From CAZZCP01 sp964653235 (GTDB lineage Bacteria; Bdellovibrionota; Bdellovibrionia; Bdellovibrionales; UBA840): DNA of 64,000 nucleotides. Below, piece by piece: positions 17,599 to 26,860 of this stretch. The stretch is from the NCBI GenBank assembly GCA_964653235.1, contig CAZZCP010000004.1, positions 1 through 64,000 of the forward strand, read 5' to 3'. The translations under genes and the position numbers were made by a program. The notes beneath the pieces are model-generated. The model made no database searches, was not told the DNA's origin, and saw only the letters and a list, made by a program, of their open reading frames with translations. Numbering within the stretch: the first letter of the stretch is position 1; each line of letters opens with the position of its first letter.

Positions 17599-18515
17599 CA
17601 GCAAAACATCATTTCAAACAAAACATCTACGGCCAAAATCGAAGTGATATCACTCGAATCAAAGGGCGGTGAAACCTCAACCAAATCCCCACCGACAAAA
17701 TTTTCAATTCGCAAAGAGCGAAGAATTTTTTGCACTTCATAAGAAGTCAAGCCACCGGGAACCGGAGTGCCAGTACCTGGGGCATAGGCCGGATCAAAAC
17801 AATCGATATCAAAACTAATATAAGTGGGAAGATCTTTAAAAGCGGGAAGTCTTTGTATAAATTCATGCACACCTTTGATGCGAACATCCTCAACAGTTGT
17901 GACTTTGATTTTATGTTCTTTCACAAATTCCAAGTCATCTTTTGCCGCAAGTGGTCCGCGAATTCCAAACTGAATGCTCTCTTCAGGAACAATCAGACCT
18001 TCATTGACAGCATGGCGAACAAAACTGCCGTGATGATACTCACAGCCCCAGGCTGCTGGGTAAGTGTCCAAATGAGCATCAAAATGCAAGAGCCTTAAGG
18101 GGCCATGCTTTTTATGAAAAGCACGCAGCAAAGGCAAAGTGGTAGAGTGATCTCCCCCAACAGAAATTAATTTTTTACCATGAGAGAGTATTTCAAAAGT
18201 TCTTTTTTCAATCCATTCGTAGGTTTTCTCGATCGAGATCGGAACCACAGGGCAGTCCCCAAGATCGGCCACTTTTTTTTCTTCAATCCAGTTGAGCTCT
18301 CGTTCCCAATGAAAGCCCCGGCCCAGAGATGAAAACTCTCGTATTCGAGTTGGTCCAAAGCGTGCTCCAGGTCGATACGATACCGCACCATCAAAAGGCA
18401 CACCCTGAATGCCAAGATCATAGTCCTGGTCAATCGCTACACTAGGAAGTCGAAAAAAGGTTTTGATTGCTGAAAAGCGTGGAAATTCTCTTCCACTAAT
18501 CGGTTTGTAGTCCAT
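17598..18515 (-). CDS. Agmatinase/arginase family ureohydrolase
   Basis: Ureohydrolases hydrolyse a guanidino group to urea with a binuclear manganese centre. All metal ligands are visible in this 305-residue protein: GGDHS, DAHLD (with HFDAHLDTY), and SFDIDCFDPAYAPGTGTPVP. The VPFDGAVSYRPGARFGPTRI N-terminal pattern fits the SpeB (agmatinase) branch better than arginase. The substrate is not certain from sequence alone. The DUF952-cupin gene follows with an ATGA overlap. Confidence 0.88.
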   Translation of the reverse strand: MDYKPISGREFPRFSAIKTFFRLPSVAIDQDYDLGIQGVPFDGAVSYRPGARFGPTRIREFSSLGRGFHWERELNWIEEKKVADLGDCPVVPISIEKTYEWIEKRTFEILSHGKKLISVGGDHSTTLPLLRAFHKKHGPLRLLHFDAHLDTYPAAWGCEYHHGSFVRHAVNEGLIVPEESIQFGIRGPLAAKDDLEFVKEHKIKVTTVEDVRIKGVHEFIQRLPAFKDLPTYISFDIDCFDPAYAPGTGTPVPGGLTSYEVQKILRSLRIENFVGGDLVEVSPPFDSSDITSILAVDVLFEMMFC

Positions 18516-18633
18516 GGCTAGCTTATACTTGGCTAGTGAGTCAGGGTCTCTCTGCGTTGCAACATTTCTTTCTAGACCCAGTTTCGCTTATATTCAGCTG
18601 GCTTATCACCGAAAAGATCTTGAAGGAGCTAAC

Positions 18634-19281
18634 ATGACCCGAAAAGCAGAATTGATTACCCATATGTCAGACTTTGGAAATCACACTTGTGAAATTGGCC
18701 ATGATATCAATAACATCCTTTCGATTTTAATGGGATACAATGAAGAACTCGAAGAGATGATCGAAGATGATGAACTCGATATGAAGATGATACAAAGAGT
18801 TCACAGTAAATTCAATGTTGCCATTGATCGTCTGCAAAAAATGGCCACCGATGTAGCTCTGATTCGAAATGATGACTTAAGCGAAGAAAAAAATGTAGAT
18901 CTCGCCAACTATTATCACCGCTCTCTAAAGCTAATGACTGCAGCCTTTAAAACTTGGAACATCAAACCCATCTATCGTCGTATTGGCGATCACTTCTCTC
19001 ACAAAGCGAAATCGGATGAGTTTAACATTTTCTTGTGCGAACTATTTGGGAGTTGGTGGCATAACTGGCAACCCAGTGAACTTACAAATGTAGAATTCTT
19101 TGCTGAGACCCTAAAAGATACTTTGATTTTGTCTTGGAAGTGCGACGAAGAAGAACTGCCTAGTGATTTTCCTGAAGTGAAGTGGATGGGGCAGAGTTTA
19201 GAGTTTGAAAAACTAGAAAATGAAGTTCGCTTGAGCATTCCTTGTCAAGCGGTCGAAAATAATTCAGAATCGGTGGCTTGA
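18634..19281 (+). CDS. DHp-domain protein, possible ChpT-like histidine phosphotransferase
   Basis: The 215-residue cytoplasmic product opens with a histidine-kinase-type dimerisation helix containing IGHDINNILSILMGYNEEL; His23 is in the position of the phospho-accepting His. A second helix follows (VAIDRLQKMATDVALIRNDD). The C-terminal half is of ATPase-domain size but shows no N, G1 or G2 ATP-binding boxes. This layout resembles ChpT or Spo0B, phosphotransferases with a dead ATPase domain. The ATG at 18634 follows GAAGGAG. Its stop overlaps the mutY start as TTGA. Confidence 0.6.
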   Translation: MTRKAELITHMSDFGNHTCEIGHDINNILSILMGYNEELEEMIEDDELDMKMIQRVHSKFNVAIDRLQKMATDVALIRNDDLSEEKNVDLANYYHRSLKLMTAAFKTWNIKPIYRRIGDHFSHKAKSDEFNIFLCELFGSWWHNWQPSELTNVEFFAETLKDTLILSWKCDEEELPSDFPEVKWMGQSLEFEKLENEVRLSIPCQAVENNSESVA

Positions 19282-20306
19282 AGTCATACGCTCAAAAACT
19301 TTTAAAATGGTATCAAAAAAACTATCGCCCTCTTCCTTGGAGAGAAACCAATGATGCTTATGAAATATGGCTCTCTGAGGTTATGCTTCAGCAAACCCGA
19401 GTTCAGGCGGTATTACCGATTTACCAAGGATTTCTAGAAAAGTTCCCTCAAATAGAAGACTTAGCACAAGCCCAAGAAGGAGAACTCTTAAAAGCCTGGT
19501 CTGGGCTAGGTTACTACAGTCGAGCCCGAAATTTGCAAAAAGCAGCAATTTGGATTCATGAGAATCAGTTTCCTGATAACTATAAAGATCTTTTAGAACT
19601 ACCAGGTTTTGGCCTCTATACCGCAAGAGCTGTTGCCAGTTTTGCCTTTGGCGAAATCGTGGGCGTTTTGGATGGCAATGTAATTCGCTTTTTAACTCGC
19701 TTCTTTCAACTCGAATTGCAGTGGTGGAACAGTCAAGAAAGAGAGCACTTGCAAGAACTTTCTGATCGCTTTGTAGAATCTTTGAAAGAGCCCCTTATCA
19801 ACCAGGCCATGATGGAATTGGGGGCAAATATCTGCCTACCCAAAAACCCAAAATGTATGCTCTGTCCCTTACAAAAAGACTGCAAAGCCTTTTACACCAA
19901 AAACCCAGATCGCCTGCCCCTTAAAAAGCCAAAAAGAGAGAAAGAGATTTGGATTTGGAAAGCTTATCTGGTCGAGAGTCCAAAGAAATATGCACTGATT
20001 TACAATTCCTATTCTCCGTTTTTAAAGAAACATTGGATCTGGCCTGGTGAGGTCAAACGTAGGGCTCAAAAACCAAAAAACTTCGACTTTCGTCACTCAG
20101 TCACTCATCACGATATCTATGTAAGAATACAAAGCCTAAAAAAGAAAGATCTCGAGAAAATGCCAATTCCATGGACTAGAAACAATGGCAAAGACTCCTT
20201 GAAAGAGCTAAAATGGATAGCAAAAGAGGAGCTACCAGAATGGAGCCCCTCCTCACTCATAAGGAAAGTGATTGAGCATGCAAATCGGAAAGATTCTTCT
20301 TTTTAG
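19278..20306 (+). CDS. mutY: A/G-specific adenine glycosylase MutY
   Basis: MutY removes adenine mispaired with 8-oxoguanine. The 342 residues include PLPWRETNDAYEIWLSEVML with the catalytic-site QQT, the HhH motif (LLELPGFGLYTARAVASFAF followed by VLDGNV with catalytic Asp), and the [4Fe-4S] cluster loop C-x6-C-x2-C-x5-C (CLPKNPKCMLCPLQKDC). The C-terminal NUDIX-like domain is short and weakly conserved. The start is TTG at 19278, overlapping the previous stop. Confidence 0.95.
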   Translation: MKSYAQKLLKWYQKNYRPLPWRETNDAYEIWLSEVMLQQTRVQAVLPIYQGFLEKFPQIEDLAQAQEGELLKAWSGLGYYSRARNLQKAAIWIHENQFPDNYKDLLELPGFGLYTARAVASFAFGEIVGVLDGNVIRFLTRFFQLELQWWNSQEREHLQELSDRFVESLKEPLINQAMMELGANICLPKNPKCMLCPLQKDCKAFYTKNPDRLPLKKPKREKEIWIWKAYLVESPKKYALIYNSYSPFLKKHWIWPGEVKRRAQKPKNFDFRHSVTHHDIYVRIQSLKKKDLEKMPIPWTRNNGKDSLKELKWIAKEELPEWSPSSLIRKVIEHANRKDSSF

Positions 20307-21342
20307 CCTCGTCTGTTGTTTTTTAAGCTGTTGCCGTAGTGGAGATAAGAAAAAAGTTGCAGAAACAAGCCTTGAACTGCCCAAAGCACTTGCAACACCT
20401 AAGGGTTTTGAAATGCCAAATAAAAAGCTTTTTTTGTTTCGAGGCTCTGCACAAAAACCTGCATTTTCTCCTACTGGAAATAAATTTTTATTTCTATTAA
20501 AGAACAACGAAAATCACAAACAGACAGAAATTTATGAATTTGATTTTAAAACCGAAAGCTTCACTCGCTTGACTCACCAAAGCGGTGAAATTTACTCATT
20601 TCATTATGGACGCGATGAAGATAGTTTTTACTATTCAAGCTCTACAGATGAAGAAAAAGAGCATCCTGATTTGATCAAAAGCTTTAGTCAAGTGACCAAC
20701 AAAAGACCAGAAATATTCTCAGAAATGTACAAAGCCAAAGCTTTTGGTCGAAACATTCAAAGAATCACCAATGAACGCGGCTTTGATGGTGACAGTGATT
20801 TGCATCCTCAGAAAAATCTTTTGATTTTTGTACGTAAAGGCAATCTCTATCAATTTGCAAACCGTAAAACTACACTCTATAAGAGAGGAAACTTTCGTAG
20901 CCCTAGTTTTTCTCCAACAGGAACAGAGCTTGCAATGATCGAAGAGGGGCCTAAAGATCAAAGAATTTTACTTGGAGAATTTCGCAAAAAAACTTTTACT
21001 GCCTACTCTCCATTTCGTAAAGCTAAGTACAAAGACATCGCCTGGCATCCGAATTCAAAAGAAATCTTCTTTTCTGCCAGACAAGAAGATATTCCGAATT
21101 GGGAAATTTATAGTATGAATATTGAAAACACTTGCATCAAAAGACTTAGCTATCATGAAGCTGATGACTCGCAAGTGAGCATTCACCCCAACGGCAAAGA
21201 ACTTCTCTTTATGAGTACACGTTCAGGAATCTCTCAGATCTATCAAATGCCGATCAAAGCTCCCAAAGACTGTTTACTCTTTGCCAATCAGAAACTTCCT
21301 GATGTTTATAGCAACCCCTGGCAAAAATATTTGGAGAGATAA
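20278..21342 (+). CDS. TolB-like beta-propeller lipoprotein
   Basis: The 354-residue product has a lipoprotein signal ending FLSCC. It contains several PD40/WD40-like blades: KPAFSPTGNKFLFLL, SDLHPQKNLLIFVRKGNLYQ, RSPSFSPTGTELAMIEEGPK, KDIAWHPNSKEIFFSARQED and SQVSIHPNGKELLFMSTRSG. These repeats are typical of TolB C-terminal propellers, but the TolB N-terminal domain is missing, so a plain TolB role is unlikely. The ATG overlaps the 3' end of mutY and follows AAGGAAAG. It is followed directly by another secreted protein gene. Confidence 0.8.
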   Translation: MQIGKILLFSLVCCFLSCCRSGDKKKVAETSLELPKALATPKGFEMPNKKLFLFRGSAQKPAFSPTGNKFLFLLKNNENHKQTEIYEFDFKTESFTRLTHQSGEIYSFHYGRDEDSFYYSSSTDEEKEHPDLIKSFSQVTNKRPEIFSEMYKAKAFGRNIQRITNERGFDGDSDLHPQKNLLIFVRKGNLYQFANRKTTLYKRGNFRSPSFSPTGTELAMIEEGPKDQRILLGEFRKKTFTAYSPFRKAKYKDIAWHPNSKEIFFSARQEDIPNWEIYSMNIENTCIKRLSYHEADDSQVSIHPNGKELLFMSTRSGISQIYQMPIKAPKDCLLFANQKLPDVYSNPWQKYLER

Positions 21343-21921
21343 ATGAAGTTCTTACTTTTACTTACCTACTTTTCTTTCGTTCAAGCCGCACCTTTTCCCG
21401 TAACCTCAAGTTCTGCGGTTTTAAATGGCTTACAAGATTTCGAAACTTCATGGGGGCTTAAGCTGCACAATAATAAAAATGCATGGTCTAGAATTTTAGC
21501 ACCTCCAGAAGATCCTATGCACTTAGTGAGTTATAGAAAAATTGAAGGCAATAGTGCTTCCTCTGCTGAATTTCACTTGAGAGTAGATCCATGGCTGAAA
21601 AGAAAAAAAGAAGGAGAGAAAATCAACTTGAAGTCCTACACTTCTTACTGGACCAAAATGTTTCCCAAATTTGGTCTCGAAGTCATTCAAATCAAATTCA
21701 CAAAATTTAAAGATTTCAAAGTATCCATCATCGATAGCTACAACCCAGAGAGCCAAAGGCAAGTACGCCAGTTTTTACTATGGGGCCAAGACAGAGCCGT
21801 CATCGCCAGCTGTTCTGATGACTACAAAAAATTCAATACTTCCTATGCCGAGTGCTACAGAATATTCGAATCCATTCAATGGAATCAAACTACTTTGAAC
21901 CAAAGCCAAAAATCTTTTTGA
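21343..21921 (+). CDS. Secreted protein, function unknown
   Basis: The 192-residue protein has a signal peptide (MKFLLLLTYFSFVQAAPF) and starts immediately after the propeller lipoprotein stop codon, with its ribosome site in the previous gene, so the two are coupled. The mature part is basic and has two cysteines (SCSDDYKKFNTSYAEC) that could form a disulfide. I recognise no family. The last 32 bp overlap the 3' end of rhlE on the other strand. Confidence 0.7.
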   Translation: MKFLLLLTYFSFVQAAPFPVTSSSAVLNGLQDFETSWGLKLHNNKNAWSRILAPPEDPMHLVSYRKIEGNSASSAEFHLRVDPWLKRKKEGEKINLKSYTSYWTKMFPKFGLEVIQIKFTKFKDFKVSIIDSYNPESQRQVRQFLLWGQDRAVIASCSDDYKKFNTSYAECYRIFESIQWNQTTLNQSQKSF

Positions 21922-23455
21922 TAAAACTGGCCACCTTGTTGGTTTTTTGAGGGGCTTGCTTTTCTCGCGCCACCTGTCTTTCTTTAGGCTTATGTGGCTT
22001 TAGCGGCCTATTTGTAGTGTTACTGCTCCAATGGCTTTTCTTTTTTCCATGTTTTTTACGCTTTTCCATTGCAACGGCTTTGGCATTTCTTGCTTTAGGC
22101 CCTTTGTTAGAAGAACTTGAGCTGCTACTTGATGCGCTTTTGCTTTGTGAAGAACCAGATCTCTTTCTGTGCGGTCGATTCTCTCTTCTTTGAGATTTTG
22201 ATTGATCTTTTCTTGAGCCACGATCTTTACGAATCTCATCAGCAGAGGGAAATTTTTTAAACTCACTCAATAAAAATTCATCATCCAGCCAAGCACTCTC
22301 AATTTTATTTTTTAAATAGGTCTCGATTCGAGCTAGGGCTTCGACATCTTTATCACTTACAAGCGATATAGCTCGGCCTTGATTGCCTGCTCGTCCGGTT
22401 CTACCAATACGATGAACATAGTTTTCAGCGTCTTCAGGTAAGTCAAAATTAACAACCAACTCGATTCCATCAATATCTAAACCTCGGGCGGCAACATCTG
22501 TTGCCACCAAAACTTGCTTGCTTTGATTTCGAAATTGCTCCATAACCCGATTTCTTTGATTTTGAGTAAGAAGAGAGGAAATCCCAACAGCTGGTATGTC
22601 ATTGTTAGACAAGAAAAGAGAAATTCTTTCAACATTGTTTCTATAATTGCTAAAGACAATCATGTTTTTGGGATTCTTTTTTTTGTATAGAGACAATAGA
22701 TAAGCTGGTTTTTCTTGCTCGCCAACATGATACAAACTGTGTTCTACATTTTCTGCTGTGAGGCTATCGCGGTCAATGTGACATTCTATGGGCTGAGCTT
22801 GAAACTCATAAGCAACCTGAATCACATCAAAGTTCAATGTCGCACTAAAGACCATAAATTGACGATCTTGAGGAATCCTTCGTAAAACATATACCATATC
22901 GTCTTTAAAACCCATATCAAACATTCGGTCGGCTTCATCAAAGACAACGGCTCGAACTTGTTTTAAATCGACAATATGACTTTTATAGAGGTCAATCAAT
23001 CGCCCTGGAGTTGCCACAATAAACTCTGCACCTTGATCAATTTGTTTTTTCTGTTTGTCGTAATCCACTCCACCATAAATACTGACCGAGCGAATAGAAC
23101 CATGCTTGCCAAATTTTTGAACCTCTTGAGAGACTTGTTCGGCGAGTTCACGAGTGGGAACCAAAACCAAAATAAAGTTTCTTTTTTGCCAATCACGAAA
23201 GGCTGTTTTTTGCAAATCGGCCCACTCTTCATCCGATTTTCCCTCTCTCTCGATACGGGCTTGAAGTATACGATGTAACAGCGGAATCACAAAAGCGGCG
23301 GTTTTACCGGTACCCGTTTGCGCTAATCCAGAGATATCCTTACCTTGAATCGCCAAGGGTATTACTTGTTCTTGAATGGCTGTGCATTCGTTAAAGTCAA
23401 TTTCCTGTAGGCTTTTCTGAATTTCAGATGCCAATCCCAATTCTGAAAACTTCAT
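21890..23455 (-). CDS. rhlE: DEAD-box ATP-dependent RNA helicase, RhlE-type
   Basis: The product unwinds RNA duplexes, in ribosome assembly or mRNA decay. All motifs are present in its 521 residues: Q motif (FNECTAIQEQVIP), Walker A AQTGTGKT, PTRELAEQV, TPGRLIDL, DEAD (VVFDEADRMFDMGF), SAT, VATDVAARGLDI and HRIGRTGRAG. The last 120 residues are a disordered basic tail with a long Ser tract and many Lys/Arg, typical of RhlE-type RNA-binding tails. Assignment to RhlE rather than CsdA or SrmB is by overall pattern. Confidence 0.9.
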   Translation of the reverse strand: MKFSELGLASEIQKSLQEIDFNECTAIQEQVIPLAIQGKDISGLAQTGTGKTAAFVIPLLHRILQARIEREGKSDEEWADLQKTAFRDWQKRNFILVLVPTRELAEQVSQEVQKFGKHGSIRSVSIYGGVDYDKQKKQIDQGAEFIVATPGRLIDLYKSHIVDLKQVRAVVFDEADRMFDMGFKDDMVYVLRRIPQDRQFMVFSATLNFDVIQVAYEFQAQPIECHIDRDSLTAENVEHSLYHVGEQEKPAYLLSLYKKKNPKNMIVFSNYRNNVERISLFLSNNDIPAVGISSLLTQNQRNRVMEQFRNQSKQVLVATDVAARGLDIDGIELVVNFDLPEDAENYVHRIGRTGRAGNQGRAISLVSDKDVEALARIETYLKNKIESAWLDDEFLLSEFKKFPSADEIRKDRGSRKDQSKSQRRENRPHRKRSGSSQSKSASSSSSSSSNKGPKARNAKAVAMEKRKKHGKKKSHWSSNTTNRPLKPHKPKERQVAREKQAPQKTNKVASFIKKIFGFGSK

Positions 23456-23496
23456 GTATCTCCTTGGCGCTAAGATTGCATTTTAACCCCAAGATT

Positions 23497-24282
23497 TCAA
23501 TCTCTTAAAAAGTCAAATAGCTGATTCGTAAAGACTTCAGGCTGATCATAGTGCACCCAATGACCCGCTTTTTCAATAAGCGCCCCTTTGATTTTCGGAT
23601 TTGTAGCCAAGACTCGTTCAAAAACCTCTTGGCTGAGAGTATCACTATCTGCTCCGCGTACCCAAAGACAGGGCATAGAGAGAGCCTCGACCTCTGACCA
23701 TCTCTCTTTTTCGTGTATGGCCTTAGTGCTCAATAAAATCGCGGTTTCAGAAAACTTCCAATCAAGCCGAGCATCTCTCTTTTCTTCTAAATTTGCATAA
23801 AGATAGGCTGACAATACGGGGTCAAATAGCCGCTCTAAATGCTCTTTGGCCTGCTTTCTAGATTCAAAGGGAGCATTTGCTTTTCGCAAAATATGCTCGA
23901 TTTCATTTTTGCGAGAGAGCGAAACATCAGGCCCAATGTCTTCAATGCAGAGTTTATTCAGTCGATTTGGGTGCGATGCGGCAAAGCTCAAGGCAACTCT
24001 TCCGCCCATAGAATGACCCACCAAATGAATCTTTTGCCAGTTGAGGTGATCTAAGATCATCAGAAGATCTGCTGCATAATCCTCTGGGGCATAGCCCGAT
24101 TCAGGCTGAAAACTCTTGCCGTGGCCTCTTTGGTCATAGGCTAATACATGAAATTGGGTGGATAGCGCTTTCATGATTCGCTTCCAATTGTTCGCATAGC
24201 CCATCAGGCCATGCAAAAAAACCACCTTGGGCAGTTCCTCTTCTCCCAATCTGAGGACTTGGAATTTTTCTAAAATTCGCAT
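23497..24282 (-). CDS. Alpha/beta hydrolase, YbfF-like esterase
   Basis: The 261-residue alpha/beta-hydrolase has VVFLHGLMGYANNWKRIM (oxyanion HG), AYDQRGHGKS, the nucleophile elbow GHSMGG and the catalytic His in EKAGHWVHYDQP, with the acid probably Asp in VRGADSDTL. The pattern fits the YbfF/EPHX-like branch that acts on thioesters or carboxyl esters; the substrate is unknown. The ATG at 24282 begins the domain; an upstream in-frame start would overlap the divergent pcnB region. Confidence 0.85.
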   Translation of the reverse strand: MRILEKFQVLRLGEEELPKVVFLHGLMGYANNWKRIMKALSTQFHVLAYDQRGHGKSFQPESGYAPEDYAADLLMILDHLNWQKIHLVGHSMGGRVALSFAASHPNRLNKLCIEDIGPDVSLSRKNEIEHILRKANAPFESRKQAKEHLERLFDPVLSAYLYANLEEKRDARLDWKFSETAILLSTKAIHEKERWSEVEALSMPCLWVRGADSDTLSQEVFERVLATNPKIKGALIEKAGHWVHYDQPEVFTNQLFDFLRD

Positions 24283-24355
24283 ATTTCTACTAATACTTAG
24301 AAAACCAGCTGCTGACAAAGGCAGTCATGGCAACAACGCGCATCGAAAAGTGGAT

Positions 24356-25636
24356 ATGCTAAGCTCGCAAAACAAAAGCCTACACCGAGACTGGATCGAA
24401 GACTCTGCTTTAAAAGTGGTCGAAGATTTACAAAAAGCTGGATACGAAAGCTATTTTGTTGGCGGCTGCGTTAGAGATTTACTCGTTGGTTTAAGTCCGA
24501 AAGATTTTGATATTGCCACCAGCGCCACTCCTGCTGAGGTTAGAAAGTGCATTTCTCATTCCTTTATTATCGGCAAAAGATTTCGTCTCGTGCACGTGCA
24601 CCGACGAGATCAGGTGTATGAAGTTGCCACTTTTCGTCGTGATCCAAGCCCTGAAGAAAAAGAAAGTGATGACCTCAGCGGCGACAATCTTTTTGGTGAC
24701 CCCCAAAAAGATGCCTGCCGTAGAGACTTTACGATCAATGGCATTTTCTATGACTCGGTCAAAGACGAGATTATTGACTATGTAGAAGGCATGCAAGATA
24801 TCCAAGATCGCTGCATTCGAATGATTGGCGAACCACAAACTCGACTTTTAGAAGATCCCATTCGAATTTTACGCGCCCTAAGACTCTCGCATAAATTGGG
24901 TTTTCAAATTGAACCTGAATTACGAGAGGCAATGCAGAGCTCTGGTGAAAGTTTAAAACGATCTGTGTTACCAAGAAAGCGTGAAGAACTGCTTAAAATT
25001 TTAAAACTTAAAAATGCACCTCTTGCCCTGCAAGAGGCTCATGATCTTGATATCTTAGAGAACTGTTTTCCGACATTGAATGAGGTGTACCAAGACACCG
25101 AAATGACCCAAGTCTTTTTTCATTATATGCAATTTCTGAATCCTTGGATGAATTCCAATTGCTCTCCAACTCGACTGTTTAGTTTGCTTTTGTATGCCTA
25201 TAGCAAAGCGAAGTTCAAAGACTTTGATGAAACCAATACAAACTACTGGAATACCGAGACCAATAGTGATTTAAAAGTTTTTCTTCGCGATGAGTTGGGA
25301 ATGTTCAATGCTGAACAAGAGAGCTTGTGCAATTGTTTCAAAAAAATTCCTATCTTAAAAAATCCCAAAAAATACCAGCAAATGGCAGCCAAACAAAAAA
25401 TTAAATTTCTTTCTCAAGACTGCTTTGAAATGGCACTCGATTTTAGCAAAGAAGATTTCCTCGTTAATGCTGAGGATCTTCACTTTTGGTATAGAGAATA
25501 TAGTCAAAAGCTTCCACAAATCCTAGACCACGAAGACAAGAAACTAGAACAAGCCAAGAAGAGAAAGAAACAAAATTATCGCAAAAAGGCCGGCAACCAT
25601 AAGAAAAAGCCGTCTCGAAAAACAGATTCTCATTGA
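24356..25636 (+). CDS. pcnB: Poly(A) polymerase I-like nucleotidyltransferase
   Basis: This class II nucleotidyltransferase adds poly(A) tails to RNA for decay; a CCA-adding role is the alternative. It has YFVGGCVRDLLVGLSPKDFD with the DxD metal site, IGKRFRLVHVHRRDQVYEVA, DACRRDFTINGIFYD and RLLEDPIRILRALRLSHKLG. The RRDP-SPEE loop and the basic C-terminal tail (KKRKKQNYRKKAGNHKKK) favour PcnB. The ATG at 24356 is chosen because homology begins shortly after; the frame is open further upstream but overlaps the divergent hydrolase. Confidence 0.88.
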   Translation: MLSSQNKSLHRDWIEDSALKVVEDLQKAGYESYFVGGCVRDLLVGLSPKDFDIATSATPAEVRKCISHSFIIGKRFRLVHVHRRDQVYEVATFRRDPSPEEKESDDLSGDNLFGDPQKDACRRDFTINGIFYDSVKDEIIDYVEGMQDIQDRCIRMIGEPQTRLLEDPIRILRALRLSHKLGFQIEPELREAMQSSGESLKRSVLPRKREELLKILKLKNAPLALQEAHDLDILENCFPTLNEVYQDTEMTQVFFHYMQFLNPWMNSNCSPTRLFSLLLYAYSKAKFKDFDETNTNYWNTETNSDLKVFLRDELGMFNAEQESLCNCFKKIPILKNPKKYQQMAAKQKIKFLSQDCFEMALDFSKEDFLVNAEDLHFWYREYSQKLPQILDHEDKKLEQAKKRKKQNYRKKAGNHKKKPSRKTDSH

Positions 25637-25658
25637 CCTGTTCTGATCTGAGAATCAC

Positions 25659-26183
25659 TTAGTCACAAGTTTCCCAACGTGACTCTATAGCTATAGATTG
25701 CAGTAGTATCTTCAGAGTCTGATCGTTTTCACCACAGAGGCGATCTCCATCACAGCCACTGCGGTATTCACCAAGATTCCAGCTTAAAACCTCAGAGTTT
25801 GATACAACCTCAAGATTCGCGTACGGAAATACAAACTGTGCAGTACAGTATTGTTCACCTGAAGGTCGCTCCATGCAAACTTTAGATGCATCTAAAATCT
25901 CTAAAATTCTTTGATGATCTTGCTCTAGCAAACATTTATTATCTGTTTCTGAGAGAAAAACTCCGGTTTTAAGATCAACTTGATGAGGAAATTCATCAAG
26001 CTCATTCCAAGGACCAAAAGCCAAACTAAGGTACTCACTTTGATTTAGTGCTGCACTACTTTGAGCAGGAAAGGTTTCTGTTCTACCTTCTCCTCCAACT
26101 GGCTCTGATTGAGAAGAGCAGTTTTGATACGCAAGTATCAAGGCGGTAAGAATAAATAAAAACCAAAATATATTTTTCTTCAT
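25659..26183 (-). CDS. Lipoprotein with YQNC lipobox, function unknown
   Basis: This 174-residue lipoprotein starts MKKNIFWFLFILTALILAYQ and is lipidated at the following Asn-Cys (Cys22). The mature part has six more cysteines, mostly in the last 100 residues (CLLEQD, CMERPSGEQYC, CDGDRLCGEN, final CD), suggesting a disulfide-bonded secreted domain. The ATG at 26183 follows AGGA; the longer frame upstream lies inside the PilZ gene. It resembles the lipoprotein at 8738 in lipobox and Cys content but not in clear alignment. Confidence 0.72.
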   Translation of the reverse strand: MKKNIFWFLFILTALILAYQNCSSQSEPVGGEGRTETFPAQSSAALNQSEYLSLAFGPWNELDEFPHQVDLKTGVFLSETDNKCLLEQDHQRILEILDASKVCMERPSGEQYCTAQFVFPYANLEVVSNSEVLSWNLGEYRSGCDGDRLCGENDQTLKILLQSIAIESRWETCD

Positions 26184-26191
26184 AGTGTGTC

Positions 26192-26860
26192 CTAGGCTAA
26201 AAACTCTAAACCATAATTCCATTGTGCTTGAAAATTGCTCTGCTTGTCTTTTTTCATCGCTTCTCTCCAGCAAATTCTCGCTTTTACATTACGAAATTTT
26301 TCAGAAAAAGGAACTGGTACTTTCAAAGTAACATGGTCGCCAACATGAAACTCCTTGTCTTTAGAATAGACTCTTGCGCCAGAAACAGAAAGATTAATGA
26401 TTGCCGCATTCTTGTCAAAATCTTTAGAGGCTCGATCTGTGATAAGGCTAGCATATTGAAAGGTTCGAAAACGAGGATTAGAGCGATAACAAAATTGCTC
26501 TCCTGTTAGGAGCTTTAATAATAAACCGTTTACACTCTCTCGCTCTTCTTCAACGTTTACAATAACCATTCTTTTATAGGTAAGAACTCTTTTTTTGGCA
26601 TCTTCATCAATCTCTGTAGCGGTAATCATGATCGGCAATTTATAGTGTAAAGCGATAGAATCTATCATATCCATTTGTTTGTTATTGAAATCAGAGAATG
26701 AAAAAACCACAGCATCAAAATAGTTCGAAGCTAAAGCCTCTAAGACTCTTTTAGCACTATCAACGTGGTAGCTAAAAAATTGACTTTCTTTTTTTAGCTC
26801 TGATTGAACCTTGTAAAAAGAATGATGTGATTTCGATACAATCAAAATATTTTTTAACAT
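26192..26860 (-). CDS. Pseudoreceiver - PilZ protein 1
   Basis: Residues 1-115 have the receiver fold pattern (MLKNILIVSKSHHSFYKVQS, YFDAVVFSFSDFNNKQMDMI, LPIMITATEID) but lack the acidic pair, and Ser takes the place of the phospho-accepting Asp. Residues 128-222 form a PilZ domain with RxxxR (RSNPR) and NxSxxG (NLSVSGA), so cyclic-di-GMP binding is likely. It probably senses c-di-GMP without phosphorylation control. GGAGGGGG precedes the ATG. The lipoprotein gene downstream begins 8 bp after its stop. A paralogue is at 29426. Confidence 0.8.
   Translation of the reverse strand: MLKNILIVSKSHHSFYKVQSELKKESQFFSYHVDSAKRVLEALASNYFDAVVFSFSDFNNKQMDMIDSIALHYKLPIMITATEIDEDAKKRVLTYKRMVIVNVEEERESVNGLLLKLLTGEQFCYRSNPRFRTFQYASLITDRASKDFDKNAAIINLSVSGARVYSKDKEFHVGDHVTLKVPVPFSEKFRNVKARICWREAMKKDKQSNFQAQWNYGLEFLA

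Noticed and set aside
21890..21921. Overlap of the secreted-protein gene and rhlE as a sign of a false gene
   Set aside because: Convergent 3' overlaps of 10-32 bp recur here (alaS/DUF952-cupin, 586-aa protein/TSUP), and both proteins have good starts.
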